DNA of 64,000 nt from Agapetus fuscipes (taxonomy: Eukaryota > Arthropoda > Insecta > Trichoptera > Glossosomatidae), in contig OX637342.1 in the NCBI GenBank assembly GCA_951799405.1, positions 18,957,298 to 19,021,297 on the forward strand, in the 5' to 3' direction. This document shows positions 31,680 to 42,298 of the stretch, piece by piece. Each line of letters opens with the position of its first letter. The stretch's first letter is position 1. Both the position numbers and the translations under genes were made by a program. The notes under the pieces are model-generated. The model ran no database searches, was not told the origin of the DNA, and saw nothing but the letters and a program-made list of their open reading frames with translations.

Positions 31680-34600
31680 ATGGCCACAAATGCTGTCTGC
31701 GTCTTGAAGGGAGATGTTTCAGGCACGATTTACTTCCAGCAGGAGGTAAGCCAAAAATATAATCATGATCTACGCATGTAACTCGAAAAAAAAGTAATTA
31801 CGCACGAATTTCACAATCTATTTTACCTTGTTTACTTACATTCTCTCATTCTTATCACAGCACTTCGTTGTATCAGTAAAATTGCTTGATAAATTAAAAT
31901 ACAAATCAAATATATTTTAATTATTTTCTATCGAGTGTTATCAACTCATGGGTGTTTCTTGAAACTAACTTTGCCGCCTTTGGCACTAGGGTGGCCATAG
32001 CATCGGAACGCTATTTTCCTTTAAATATCGATATATTTTCGAGATTCATGATGTACCAATAGCAAAATCGTTTTTTTATATACCTATATTTTTTTATTTT
32101 TTTTTGATATAGTAAGTACCTACTTAAGTAATTTTGGTTTTTTTTTACAGGGAGCTGGGAAACCTGTAGTTGTAACTGGAGAGGTAGTTGGACTGAAAAA
32201 GGTGAGATTGTAGTCACTATTTAGTAATTAACATTCTGTAGTTAATTAGATAATAATCCACATATTATAAACTAACAACGCATTTGAAATTATACCTGAA
32301 AGTATAATTCTAAATACATAAATACTAGTATAAGTAAATATTTGTTCACTTTGCCACTTGTTGTCACTCTGATTCAGGGGAGGTCGGCAAGAGTTGCAGG
32401 ACTTGTACTCATTTGAGATTGCGTTTTTATGTTGTGGCATTAACATGTGGCATGTGTACGCGCAAATTTATATGTGTCTTCTTGTGGGAATGCATTTAAT
32501 ACAAATATTAAATGTAAATATATAATTGCGACTTAGATTATGTTACAGAGATTTTAGGGTGTTTTATTTGGTGAACGCTGTTTTTGTGTGAATACACCTC
32601 AAGAGCCCGCTGTATCTGTATGCTCAGTCATTGCTATAAAGTGCCAATTCTCAATCAAGATCCAGTTGCTGTAAGGCTGAATAGACCTTTGGTGACCAAT
32701 AATTGTTTAAAGGAAATGAATTTTTCAAGCCAGCAAAGAGAATATGAGGGAAAACAATTATAATAAATAAATCTCCAATGTAAATGTCCAAGTAAAATGA
32801 ATCTCCAATGTAACATATCTTTGCAACTTAGATTAGATTAGAATCACTTTTGTGTTCTTTCGGGTTTGACCATGTTCCACTTGCAGTTCCCACATCTGCC
32901 CACAGCTGAAAACTATTATATTTATTTTGTGCTGAACTGGAAATTGAACTCATTACTTTCTGACTACATTGGAAATAATCACTAGACTAGTCTAGAGTAG
33001 TCTAGTAGAAGCAGTCCAAATTTTGTGTCTGACAATACCTAATAATAATAATTTTCAACTTCATATTGAATTGCTAATTTTTTATCAGAGGTCAGAACAA
33101 AATGGTTGGCTCACTGAATTCTAATGAGATTACCTGAAGCAGCTACAAATAACACGCCTGCATGTTCATAAATTCAACATGGCAATATTTAGATAACAGG
33201 TACATAAGTTGGTGTACTGGATGCAATATAAGTGAAGAGAAAAAATATCAGAGTGTAGGTACAAATTCTGATAATTCATGTATGGGACTTTGCCAAGTTC
33301 ACCCCTGTTTCAAGGAGGGTCGGAAAGTGTTGCAAGGCTCACGTCCATTTGAGGTTGGGTTTCATCATTGTAGTTACACATCGCACGTTTAATAATAAAG
33401 AGAAATAACTCGAAAATTGGGAAAATCGAGATTTTGTAATAAAACGCAAGAACAATGCGAGAAGAATAGGTAGAATGCGACAGCCGTTCAATTTGGACAA
33501 ATATGACCGAGATAAAACATTGGCCGCCTTTTTCATCCCATACAAGTTGTACTGGGTGTCTGAACTTCAAACGTGATTTCCCAACATTAATGTTTTTTGA
33601 GTTATTGCTCTTTATTATTAAACGTGCGACATGCGGCATATACATGTAAGTGCAAATTTATACATGTCTGCTTGTGGGAATTCATTTAATTTAATATATT
33701 CTTGCAACTTAGATTATAGATGGAATTAAAAGAAGTTGTAGTTCTTACGGATCAAAAAAATATTATAATTGTGTAATATTTTGTCAACACTGGTTTCTGT
33801 TTGCGACGACGTTTACAGATGTTCACTTGAACTCCTGTTTTTAATTATGCAGTTTCTTAAAGTGGAAATATGCCTGTGAAATGACATCCTATCTATCTAT
33901 AAACTATATTCTAAATTGCAAACATTTAAGATATGCACCTTGCACGCACTTGTTTAAATTCACGATTACCCAAGTTGCCTGTGTATAATATAATCTATAA
34001 TCTAAGTCGCAGATATATTGACCCTTTAGATTCATATTGCATGCATTCTCACAAGCAGGCACATACAAGTTTGCGCTTAAACATGCTGCATATGGACTTA
34101 CAACCTAAATCTCAAATCAAACATACAATCTGTCTGGCAAGTCTAGCCAGCTTCCCTGAAACAGTGGTGACATTAGCAAAAGTGAAACAATTCTTTTTTT
34201 TCACTTTTTTCAAATTTCCCTCACCACACACAAGAGCTTTGACTCTTTTTGGTGAGGTATAGCATATAAAACAATTGAATATTATGTAATAGAAATAAGT
34301 TTGAAAAATGTAATGTATGTACTTAAAATGTCTTATATTAAAATAAAAAAAATAAAAAATAAAAAAAAATTTTTACAGTACATGTGGTTAATAATGATAA
34401 TAATATTAGGATGATTTATTTGGTGAATGCTGTCTTTGTATGAATCACACCTCAAGAGCCCTTTGCGGGCTTGGTCGTCGCTGTAGAAAGGGCCAATTCT
34501 CAAGCCACACCCAGTTACTGTAAGGCTGGATGGATCTTTAGTGACAGGTCTTTGGTAAGCGTATATGAATTTTTCAACCCAGCAAAGATCAAACTACACA

Positions 34601-37600
34601 TATAGTGTAACTTCTTGCCACGTTTTCCCGGTAATGTTTACATGTAAGGAGTGGAACCTATTGTTACAACTAAGGGGGCCAGCCTTACGCCAAACACTTT
34701 AACTAAAGTGGGGGCTTCTAAGCACCCCAAGGGGCTGGTACTCATTTCTTGTGAAGGCTGAGTAAAACTTGCCGATATTTTTATTTTGATTTTGAAATAA
34801 ACACTGAAACGAGAAACCATTTCTGACATCTTTGGTGGAAATCAAACCGTGAGGTCTCGGTATGGAATGCAAGCATTCTACCAGTTAAGCTATTGACTGG
34901 AAAACAATATTATTTTTTAAATATTTTGTAGAATCAAACACTTTATATTTTCACTAATTATTATAATTGGTAAAAATATTCAGTGTTTCATTGGAATTTG
35001 ATTCTAAAAAATATTAAAAATCAATATGAATTTTCAGTGTTAATAAACAAACAATCCAAAATATAATGTTATTTTTTTGTCTAGCCAAGGTGAAGTCACA
35101 TTTTTGTTTCATCCATGTGTACTCCATGATATATATTGCTGCTCATCATTGCAGGGAGATCACGGCTTCCATATTCATGAGTTTGGAGACAACACGAATG
35201 GCTGCACATCAGCTGGCCCGCACTTTAACCCGACCAAGAAGACCCACGGCGCCCCAGCGGCCGCCGAACGTCACGTAGGAGATCTGGGGAACATCACGGC
35301 GCAACAAGACGGGGGCTCCACGCCGGTGAAGATACAGGACTCCTTGATTTCCCTGCAGGTGACAGGCACACTCTACCTACTAATTTCTTTGTGAGAATTA
35401 AATTTGCCGAATATTGGATTTTTTTATAACGAGAAGAAACTTAAATTTGTTCTTTACAACATGAGTGCTTTCGCACGTACGGTAGAGGTGGGCTAAACCG
35501 TTACTTGAATGTAATCGTTACAACGATTCCAGTTACTTTTGTGTACTGATTAAAAGTAACGGTTTCGGCTACTAATGATTACTTTTGCAGGCGTAGCAAC
35601 CAGAGGAGCGGGCATTGACTTTTCAAAGAATTTATTCCTGTTACAGCTTACAGCTTGGGTCCTTAGCAACCATCAAACAAAATATGTTTTCACCCTTTTT
35701 TTAATTTGTCGCCATTATGATAAGGGCTGTATAATCCCATGATTTTAATACTGAGATAACTGATTTATATTTTCAAACTACAGCCAATTTAAATTTGCCG
35801 CCATTCATGCATTTCCGGTTCCCCAGCCAGGAGCTACTTTTGTGTACCTACCTACCATTGGTACCTACTGACTTAAAGAAACGGTTTCGTCTACCAATGA
35901 TTACTTTCGTAACTATTTATTCCGGTTATAGCACATATTATTTGAGATGATGATAATGAGTTGATGATTTTTTTATAGTGCCGTTTTTTGATGTACTTAG
36001 TCACTTCAAGGAGTACTTGAGAATTGAGATAAAAACGCTTCTTTATTCAGTGTATATAGGTACCAATAATGATCTCAGTAAAAGTAATAAGGTTTTGCAA
36101 ATAACCCTTAATAAAAACTGTGGTTTGACTGTAACTATATAACTAGCGCGGCCCTGATGAGCCTCCCGCCGCCAACCGTCACCTCTTTTGGGGTTAGGAT
36201 TCCGACAACTGACAATTGGGGCTCCTTTGAGGTTAGGCTGCGGGAGGCTCAGCAGGGCCGCGCTCCAATCTGTTCATTACACTGGCCCAACGTTGGGCGC
36301 CAGTATAATGAACAGATTGGAGCGCGGCCTAACCTCACAGGAGCCCCAATTGTCAGTTGTCGGAATCCTAACCCCAAAAGAGGTGACGGTTGGCGGCGGG
36401 AGGCTCAGCAGGGCCGCGCTCCAATCTGTTCATTACACGTCACCATTCTGCTTGGGTTGGCCAGAGGCAGAGCCTTTGCATTTCTTCCTATCCTTACATA
36501 CCTCATAATTCATTTAAATATCCATCACATTTTTTTGCAATTTTGAACAAAAAACACCAAGATCAATAATAACAAAATTTAATGAATTTATCTAAACCTC
36601 TTTACAGAGTTAGAATAGTAGTGGGAAACATCGGTTTATTCACAATGTACAGAGCTTAATATTTTCATTTATTTGGCGCCACGGTCAGGAGAGTTTTTAA
36701 TTTAGACAATCACAAAATACTGACCTCAATTATTACGACTATAAGACCGTAAGCACAATAAAAGAGAGCTACTAATAAAATAAGATAACCTACAAATTCT
36801 AGCCGATTGTTTACATAACTGTTTGCCGAGTTCTCCACTCGGCGACGGGCGTTAGCAGACAGAAATTAGCATATAACGATTCCGATTACTTTGGAATCGT
36901 TTGTGGACTCGGAATGGTTTCGAGCTAAACGATTCCGATTACTTTGGAATCGTTTATGGACTCGGAATGGTTTCGCGCTAAACGATTCCGATTCCGATTA
37001 CTTTGGAATCGTTTGTGGACTCGGAATGGTTTCACGCTAAATGATTCCGATTCCGATTACTTTGGAATCGTTTGGACTCGGAATGGTTTGCAGTCACGAC
37101 GGCTACTTGTAACGATTTAGCTGGAACCGTTTCTTTGAGAATCGTGTAACGATTACTTCTGCACCAATCAAGTAGCGATTGCAAAGAAACGGTTTCAGTA
37201 TTTTGGACTCACCTCTAACGTACGGTAATTTATACGTAAAAATGTTCATAAGGTACCTCCTTATGAGGCTACGGAGAAATTATCCACAATGCATGCATCA
37301 TGAGGCGCTGCCCTCATGTCCAGTCAAAAATGACTTGATAAACTGTCCCACCCTGTTGGAGAGCTACAGGTTTTATGCCCCCAATGGATACAGCCGTAGG
37401 CAGACATGACTTATTAGTTATTACATCGGTACCATGTTCAAAGCATTTCAAAGCAAGTCAACGACGGTACCATGTTGAAAGCATCGGTTCTCATCAGATC
37501 ACCGAAGTTAAGCAACATTGGGCGCGGATGCTACTTGGATGGGTGACCGCTAGGTACACCGCGTGTTGGCATTTCTTGGACCGGTCCGTAGTCCAGTGGC

Positions 37601-38988
37601 AACACTTCGGGCTCGTAAATGGAATGTTGTGGATTCTAATCCCGGCGGAGCACAAAAATATACCATTTATATTTCCAAATGTGCTCATTGCTGGGTTGAA
37701 AAATTCATAAACCTTTACCAAAGACCGTTCACTGAAAGGTCCATCCAACCTTACAACAACTGGGTCTTGCTTGAGAATTGGCGCTTTCTACAGCGACGAC
37801 CAAGCTCGCAGAGGGATCTTGAGATGTGATGCACACAAAAACAGCGCTCACCAAATAAATCATCCTAATATTATTATTATTATTATTACATGTACCGAGA
37901 AGCTGTACTGAAGCTGCACCCTGTGACTTGAGAGTATAAAGCTCTTAGATAAGTCAAATATAGACATTTTTAAGTGTAATTCAATAAGATTTAAAAATCC
38001 TACAATCGAGTTCCACCCAGCTTGTTGATAGCTGTGAGGGTGCACTGTAACTAGGGTAACCTGTTGTGCACAAAAAAAAAATCTAAGATGGATTGTTACA
38101 TTCTTTTTGTTTCATTGTAACCTCATATATTTTTCAAAGAGCACTCCGTACATCTATCCTTCTTTGTCAGAACTTGTCTTATTACATACAAGTAGCTTAC
38201 CTATTATACTCGTAAACGTAGAAGTGAGTCTACAAGTATAAATTGATGTACTGAACATTGACGTGATTATGTTTGTATAAAGTGCACAGTCATTGTGTGT
38301 CATTGAAATTTCTTATTATGATAGTTTTTATTTAACTAGACGTAGGTAACTACGGTTTTATTATTTAATATCTAATCATTATCAGGTTATGATGAAAATG
38401 CCATTAAGTTGTTCATTATATCTATGAGGAATCTCTCTCTCTCTTCTGCAATGCTATAAAAAAAATACACCGTTATCCCTTGACTTCTAGGTTGGTATGA
38501 GGCGGACCATGCATACTGTAAAAAAATGGTTCACTTGGCCAATGTCACCCCTGTGTCAGGGAAGGTCGGCTAAAGTTGTAGGGCTTATGTTCATTTGAGG
38601 TTTGGATTTTATTTGTAAGCATACATTCAGCATTTGTAAGCGCGAACTATACGTGTCTGTTTGTGGGCATGCATTTGAGAGCCTTCAATGTTAATATATC
38701 TCTGCAACAACTATAGATTATAGAACTAAAGAGCCGCAACCTCACACTCAAAGAGCCGCACGTGGCTCGCGAGCCGCAGGTTGCCGACCCTGGATTAGAC
38801 TGTAACCCCAATTTAAATTTGGCATGTCATGTTACTGATTCCAGGGAGACATGAGCATCATTGGGCGCACCCTGGTTGTTCACGCTGACCCCGATGACCT
38901 TGGAGTTGGAGGTCACGAGCTCAGCAGCACTACGGGCAATGCTGGGGCCCGCATCGCCTGCGGTGTCATCGGCTTCAAGCAAATCTAA
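31680..38988 (+). CDS. SOD1: Cu/Zn superoxide dismutase, cytosolic
   Basis: Converts superoxide to peroxide and oxygen in the cytosol. Exons 31680-31745, 32151-32201, 35155-35358 and 38845-38988, all phase 0, with GT/AG ends; 154 residues, the usual length. Exon 3 begins [12 protein letters not shown], carrying the copper-site histidines, followed by GPHFNP and [15 protein letters not shown] (zinc loop). Exon 4 carries [10 protein letters not shown] (last copper histidine) and GVIGFKQI. No signal peptide, so the intracellular form. Intron 3 (3.5 kb) is filled with a 1.7-kb hAT element, a 5S/tRNA SINE and an RTE copy. Intron 2 (about 3 kb) has SINEs, RTE pieces and a MITE. AATAAA at about 39139 is a likely polyadenylation signal. 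All ligands visible; no defect seen. Confidence 0.97.
32335..32545 (+). mobile_element. RTE-like 3' copy in SOD1 intron 2
   Basis: Begins TTTGTTCACTTTGCC and ends GACTTAGATTATG. Contains CAGGGGAGGTCGGCAAGAG and TCTTGTGGGAATGC. A short tail fragment of the family is also at 32785-32845, inside the SINE next door. Confidence 0.7.
32562..32990 (-). mobile_element. Diverged 5S/tRNA SINE (family A) copy
   Basis: TTTATTTGGTGAACGCTG, CTCAAGAGCCCGCTG and GAATTTTTCAAGCCAGC match the body. The tRNA-like part (about 32935-32990) is eroded. It is broken by an RTE tail fragment and by a foldback-arm-like piece (TTTGACCATGTTCCACTTGC). Confidence 0.6.
33280..33722 (+). mobile_element. RTE-like 3' copy split by a MITE
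   Basis: Left part 33280-33381 (GCCAAGTTCACCCCTGTTTC to GTAGTTACACAT), right part 33629-33722 (ACATGCGGCATATAC to TTAGATTATAG). The interruption is the element at 33382-33628. Confidence 0.75.
33382..33628. mobile_element. 247-bp MITE with 30-bp inverted termini, copy 1
   Basis: The ends CGCACGTTTAATAATAAAGA.. and ..TCTTTATTATTAAACGTGCG are inverted over 30 bp with one mismatch. Flanked by ACAT on both sides (33378-33381 and 33629-33632). No coding. An equal-length copy is at 62950-63196. A 4-bp duplication fits families such as Sola or Chapaev, but nothing in the interior decides it. Confidence 0.88.
33995..34190 (-). mobile_element. Diverged RTE-like 3' copy
   Basis: Tail TAATCTATAATCTAAGTCGC, then GCATGCATTCTCACAAGC and CTTCCCTGAAACAGTGGTG. 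The head end is lost in a T-rich run. 34190-34400 is AT-rich with nothing recognised. Confidence 0.65.
34405..34905 (-). mobile_element. Family A SINE fragment followed by a family C SINE
   Basis: 34405-34585 is the body of the 5S/tRNA SINE (GATTTATTTGGTGAATGCTG, CTTGGTCGTCGCTGTAGAAA). 34590-34905 is a family C SINE, whose tRNA-like head (TAACTGGTAGAATGCTTGC in reverse) is diverged. The same A-then-C order is seen at 22480-23166. Confidence 0.65.
36145..36420. repeat. Long GC-rich near-perfect hairpin
   Basis: A palindrome of about 276 bp centred on CCCAACGTTGGG (36286-36297). Arms of roughly 120-135 bp match almost base for base (for example AATTGGGGCTCC against GGAGCCCCAATT). The left arm has an extra 18-bp block (CTGCGGGAGGCTCAGCAG). 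A partial third arm continues to about 36440. It is much richer in G and C than its surroundings and gives overlapping open frames that I regard as fortuitous. Confidence 0.85.
36875..37092. repeat. Tandem array, four units of 53-59 bp
   Basis: Units begin AACGATTCCGATTACTTTGG at 36875, 36928, 36980 and about 37039 and end GGACTCGGAATGGTTT. The last two gain an extra GATTCC. It is subterminal in the hAT-type element and may represent multiplied transposase-binding sites. Confidence 0.8.
37480..37890 (+). mobile_element. Complete-looking 5S/tRNA chimeric SINE (family A)
   Basis: Head 37490-37565 matches 5S rRNA (GGTTCTCATCAGATCACCG, GAAGTTAAGCAAC, TACTTGGATGGGTGACCGC), including the 5S internal promoter. 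Next is a tRNA-like unit, 37578-37650, with A-box-like TAGTCCAGTGG and B-box-like GGATTCTAATCC. The body follows, ending in an ATT-repeat tail at 37868-37888. The same structure is recovered from the split copy 9363-9705 plus 14310-14405. Located in SOD1 intron 3. Confidence 0.82.
37891..38464. other. SOD1 intron 3, nothing recognised
   Basis: AT-rich intronic sequence. No repeat or coding recognised. Confidence 0.4.
38465..38797 (+). mobile_element. RTE-like 3' copy followed by one hAT end
   Basis: 38465-38728 is an RTE 3' copy (CTTGACTTCTAGGTTGG to CAACAACTATAGATTATAG), with upstream sequence shared with 51940-52018. 38735-38797 (CGCGAGCCGCAGGTTGCCGA, then CCCTG) is a typical hAT right end without its partner. 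Both lie just before SOD1 exon 4. Confidence 0.65.
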
Positions 38989-39614
38989 CTTGTCCCGAGC
39001 TGCACCGCAACTCTACTAGATTCCAACATCAACTCAAATCCTATTTATTTGTTTGTACCTTCAATGCAATGTTTGTAATGGAAATTAATAATACTGAAAT
39101 ATCATTCCCGTACATTGTTGCTTGTTCTTGATTTGTAATAAAAACTATATTTCTGTATATTTTTATTTCACTTGCCCACAAAAATCTTAACATCTTCTAT
39201 CAATCAAGTATCAAGCCCCTCTGAAGGGAGAAGACGTCTCAATACTACGCTGCCTTAGTTCTTGTTTGCCTTATAGACCATTAAGCTAATTTTACTTGAG
39301 CAATGTTTGCATGTGTACTGGACCAATGTGTCTAATCAAAATAGGAAATTGATTAAAAAATATGTAAAACAACTCTCACATTATCAAGTTTTATGTTTTT
39401 TCTTAGCTCCGATTGTGTAGAATTTGATTCTTAAGACAACTGCACGAAAAAGTCATATTTGACAGAATTGGTCTATACGGCAAACAAGAGCTGGGGGAGC
39501 GACTAGGCATCCAGAAATTACTCTTCCACTTGAAATATTCCGGTCTTATCTTGAAAGCCATGGTATCAAGTGCCTTCTGTCTGTCTTTACAAATCCTTAA
39601 AATAACATTACTAA

Positions 39615-39905
39615 GTTACGCATATATTATAACTTCTTGACGCGTTCTCCCCAAAGGGATCGCATGAAGCGAGTGTAACCTATTTATTTTTACAGGTAAG
39701 GGAACCGGCCTTACGCCAACCACCCAGCTCCTGAGGGGCTGGTACTCATTTCTTGTCAAGGCTGAGTAAACCTTGCCGGTATTTTATTTTGGGTTTGAAA
39801 TAAACATCGAAACGGGAAATCCTATCTGGCACCCTCGGTGGGATTCAAACCCGAGCTCTCGGCATGGAATGCAAGTCCTCTACTAACTGAGCTATTGAAC
39901 ATTAT
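39615..39905 (-). mobile_element. tRNA-headed SINE (family C)
   Basis: Minus-strand copy. The head in reverse at about 39845-39900 contains GATTCAAACCCGAGCTCTCG and TACTAACTGAGCTATTG, both slightly changed from the tRNA boxes. 39145-39614, between SOD1 and this copy, has no recognised feature. Confidence 0.72.
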
Positions 39906-40212
39906 CTTGCCTTATTATAAGACGGAGTGAGTTATACTTACTATCAAAATTATTACCTTAAAAGTGGCAGGGATGTCAAAGTGAAATATATGTAAGCAAA
40001 TTTATCTGTTTTGTACAAATATGAAATAGATACGGTTGATGTTTTATCACAGAGCAGATTACAATAAATGTAAGAAACGTACAAAGAAAGCAACTGTACG
40101 ATTTTAATCTGAGAAAGGACTGTTTCAAATATGATAAAGAAATGAATAAGTACTTAGATGCGATGTGTAAATGTAGATACACAAAAATAAAATTCTTTGT
40201 TTTTACCACAGT

Positions 40213-40500
40213 AATATAATCTAAGCTGCAAAGATATGTATCATTTGAGATTCATATTAAATGCATTGCCACAAGCAGCATAATTTCGCGCTCACACATG
40301 CCATGCCGCATGTGGACCTACAATATAAAAAAACCCAATCTCAAATGAACATAAGCCCTGCAACTCTTGCCGACCTTCCCTGAAACAGGGGTGACATTGG
40401 CAAAGTGAACCATTTTTACTGTATGGGTGGTCAACCTCATACCAACCTATCAGTCAAGGAATACAAGCAATTAAATACATTCAATGAGGTTCAAAAATTA
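40213..40500 (-). mobile_element. RTE-like 3' copy
   Basis: Tail TAATCTAAGCTGC, body complete, head CCTATCAGTCAAGGAATACA with about 40 bp of further 3' untranslated sequence (CAAGCAATTAAATACATTC). A small piece of the family A SINE follows at 40528-40585, and a copy of the dispersed CTTAGGAC repeat at 40650-40790. Confidence 0.75.
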
Positions 40501-40799
40501 ATTGACATAGACAAAGTAAACAAGTAAAATGGGTCTTGCTTGAGTATTGGCGCTTTGTAGCGACGACCAAGCTCGTACACCTCTGCGGCACTAAAACAAG
40601 TGTCGAAGACCCCTGGAGTCTCTAGAATTTAGGGAGTCTCCCGCACAGGATTTTTTAAAAAAAAAAAAGTGACCGGATTGCTAGGGAAAAGACTGGTATC
40701 TTGTTATTGTTTGCTTAGGACCCAAGTCACATAGACCTGTGACATTTGCCCTCTGAGAAAAAAACTTAAATCAAAATTTAAATGCTACAATTATTGGAT

Positions 40800-41418
40800 A
40801 TACTAGAGTTTATATTTTAGATGGTAGTTTTCAATTTATAACCAAAACTAGGTCTAAATTTGAAATAAAAGTTGAGTGTTACCACAGTCCATAGACTATG
40901 TAGTATCAAAGAAGAAACATAAGAACCGATCCTTAAAAGCAAGGAATTTTCTTGAGAAAAACTTAATTCAATTTGGATACTCCTATCCATTTAAAACATA
41001 AAGTTTATTACGTGTATAAAAAAACACATAACAAGTCTTTACTTTCACAATTGAACATTTTTTTTACTACCTCCAATACTTTTAACTAAGGTCATTGTCA
41101 AGAGGACACAACTTCAAGTTTTTTTAGAATTGTTTACACTGTTGTCGCCATAGAGTAAAAGAGTTCCACCAGTTTTTTTTCTAAAAACATTATTTCTCGG
41201 GGACAGTAAGGATACAAATCAAAGAAATTTAATACTTAAATTTATAATATTTATTAAATTCATATAAAAGGACATGGACATTTCATTACAATAGGTAAAG
41301 TCCTGTACATACTGCATGCTTATGTACTCAAGCAAGTTGAATCAAGGGTTGTGTAAAAAAAACTAGTAAAATCATATCATCTATGTAAATGCAATGATAA
41401 ATAACGCAAGCAAAAATA
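40800..41418. other. Intergenic, nothing recognised
   Basis: AT-rich, no coding or repeat recognised. Confidence 0.4.
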
Positions 41419-41419
41419 T

Positions 41420-41850
41420 CATCTAATCTAATCTAAGCTGCAAGGATATATATCATTTAAGATTTATATTAAATGCATTCCCACAAGCAGACATGTATAA
41501 TTTTGCGCAAACACATGCCGCATGTGGACCTACATTATTAAAACCCATCTCAAATGAACATAAGCCCTGCAACTCTTGCCGTCCTTCCCTGAGACAGGGG
41601 TGGCATTGGCAAAGTGAACCATTTTTTCACAGTATGGGTGGTCAGCCGCATACCAACCTATAAATCAAGGAACATACATGACAAATTACATTTTTAAAAT
41701 CACTAAATTATAATATGTGTGGACATCAAAAACTAACAGAAAACAAATTTTAATTTAAAAAAACCTAGCCGCCAACATCACAGATTAACCGCCATTTCTT
41801 TCTGTCCTTACACACTTCTTTCATTTCCTCCAGAGTAATTATGCCTACAT
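41420..41850 (-). mobile_element. RTE-like copy with a short RT remnant
   Basis: Tail CTAATCTAATCTAAG at the left. The head is at about 41680, then untranslated sequence and the last RT codons in reverse (CCGCCATTTCTTTCTGTCC at about 41790; ACTTCTTTCATTTCC). Truncated near 41846. 41860-42298 is without recognised features. Confidence 0.78.
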
Positions 41851-42298
41851 TTGATTTATTAAGCATTTCTACATCACAAAATCAGTTACAGCCACCACAA
41901 AAAATATTAAGTATGAAACTCAACTTTATGCCCTTTTCACACAGCACAAATTCCATCAGTTTGTCTATGGTTTCATACAGAATTACCGGACAAACTGTAT
42001 GAAAGCTTTCATACATCTGCAGACACTACTAGACTGCAGACCTGGCACCGGGTAGAGAAAAAGCCATAGACACTCCGGACAATGCAAACATATTGTTCGC
42101 AAAACCAATTGTGGTATTATAATATACTCGCCATAATTGAATACAGCCTTGTTTTATTTTCTCTATTAAAATGAACAATTACAAAGTGAATGCCTCTACG
42201 ATTAATATTTTTTATACCTCACAGTGGAGGTTATTTTACATGCATCTTAAAAAAAAAGCAAATTATCTATTCACTATATTTTTGGTATGTGAAGTCTT

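Larger units (their letters stand above)
35483..37217. mobile_element. 1.7-kb hAT-type element in SOD1 intron 3
   Basis: Ends TAGAGGTG and CACCTCTA, flanked by the perfect 8-bp duplication ACGTACGG (35475-35482 and 37218-37225). Subterminal sequence is rich in AACGATTCC/GGAATCGTT motifs. It contains a long GC-rich hairpin and a tandem array (separate entries). No transposase frame, so non-autonomous. Confidence 0.82.

Noticed and set aside
36157..36546. Overlapping frames of 106-129 codons near the SOD1 intron hairpin
   Set aside because: They read both arms of a palindrome and repeat themselves. Non-coding inverted repeat.
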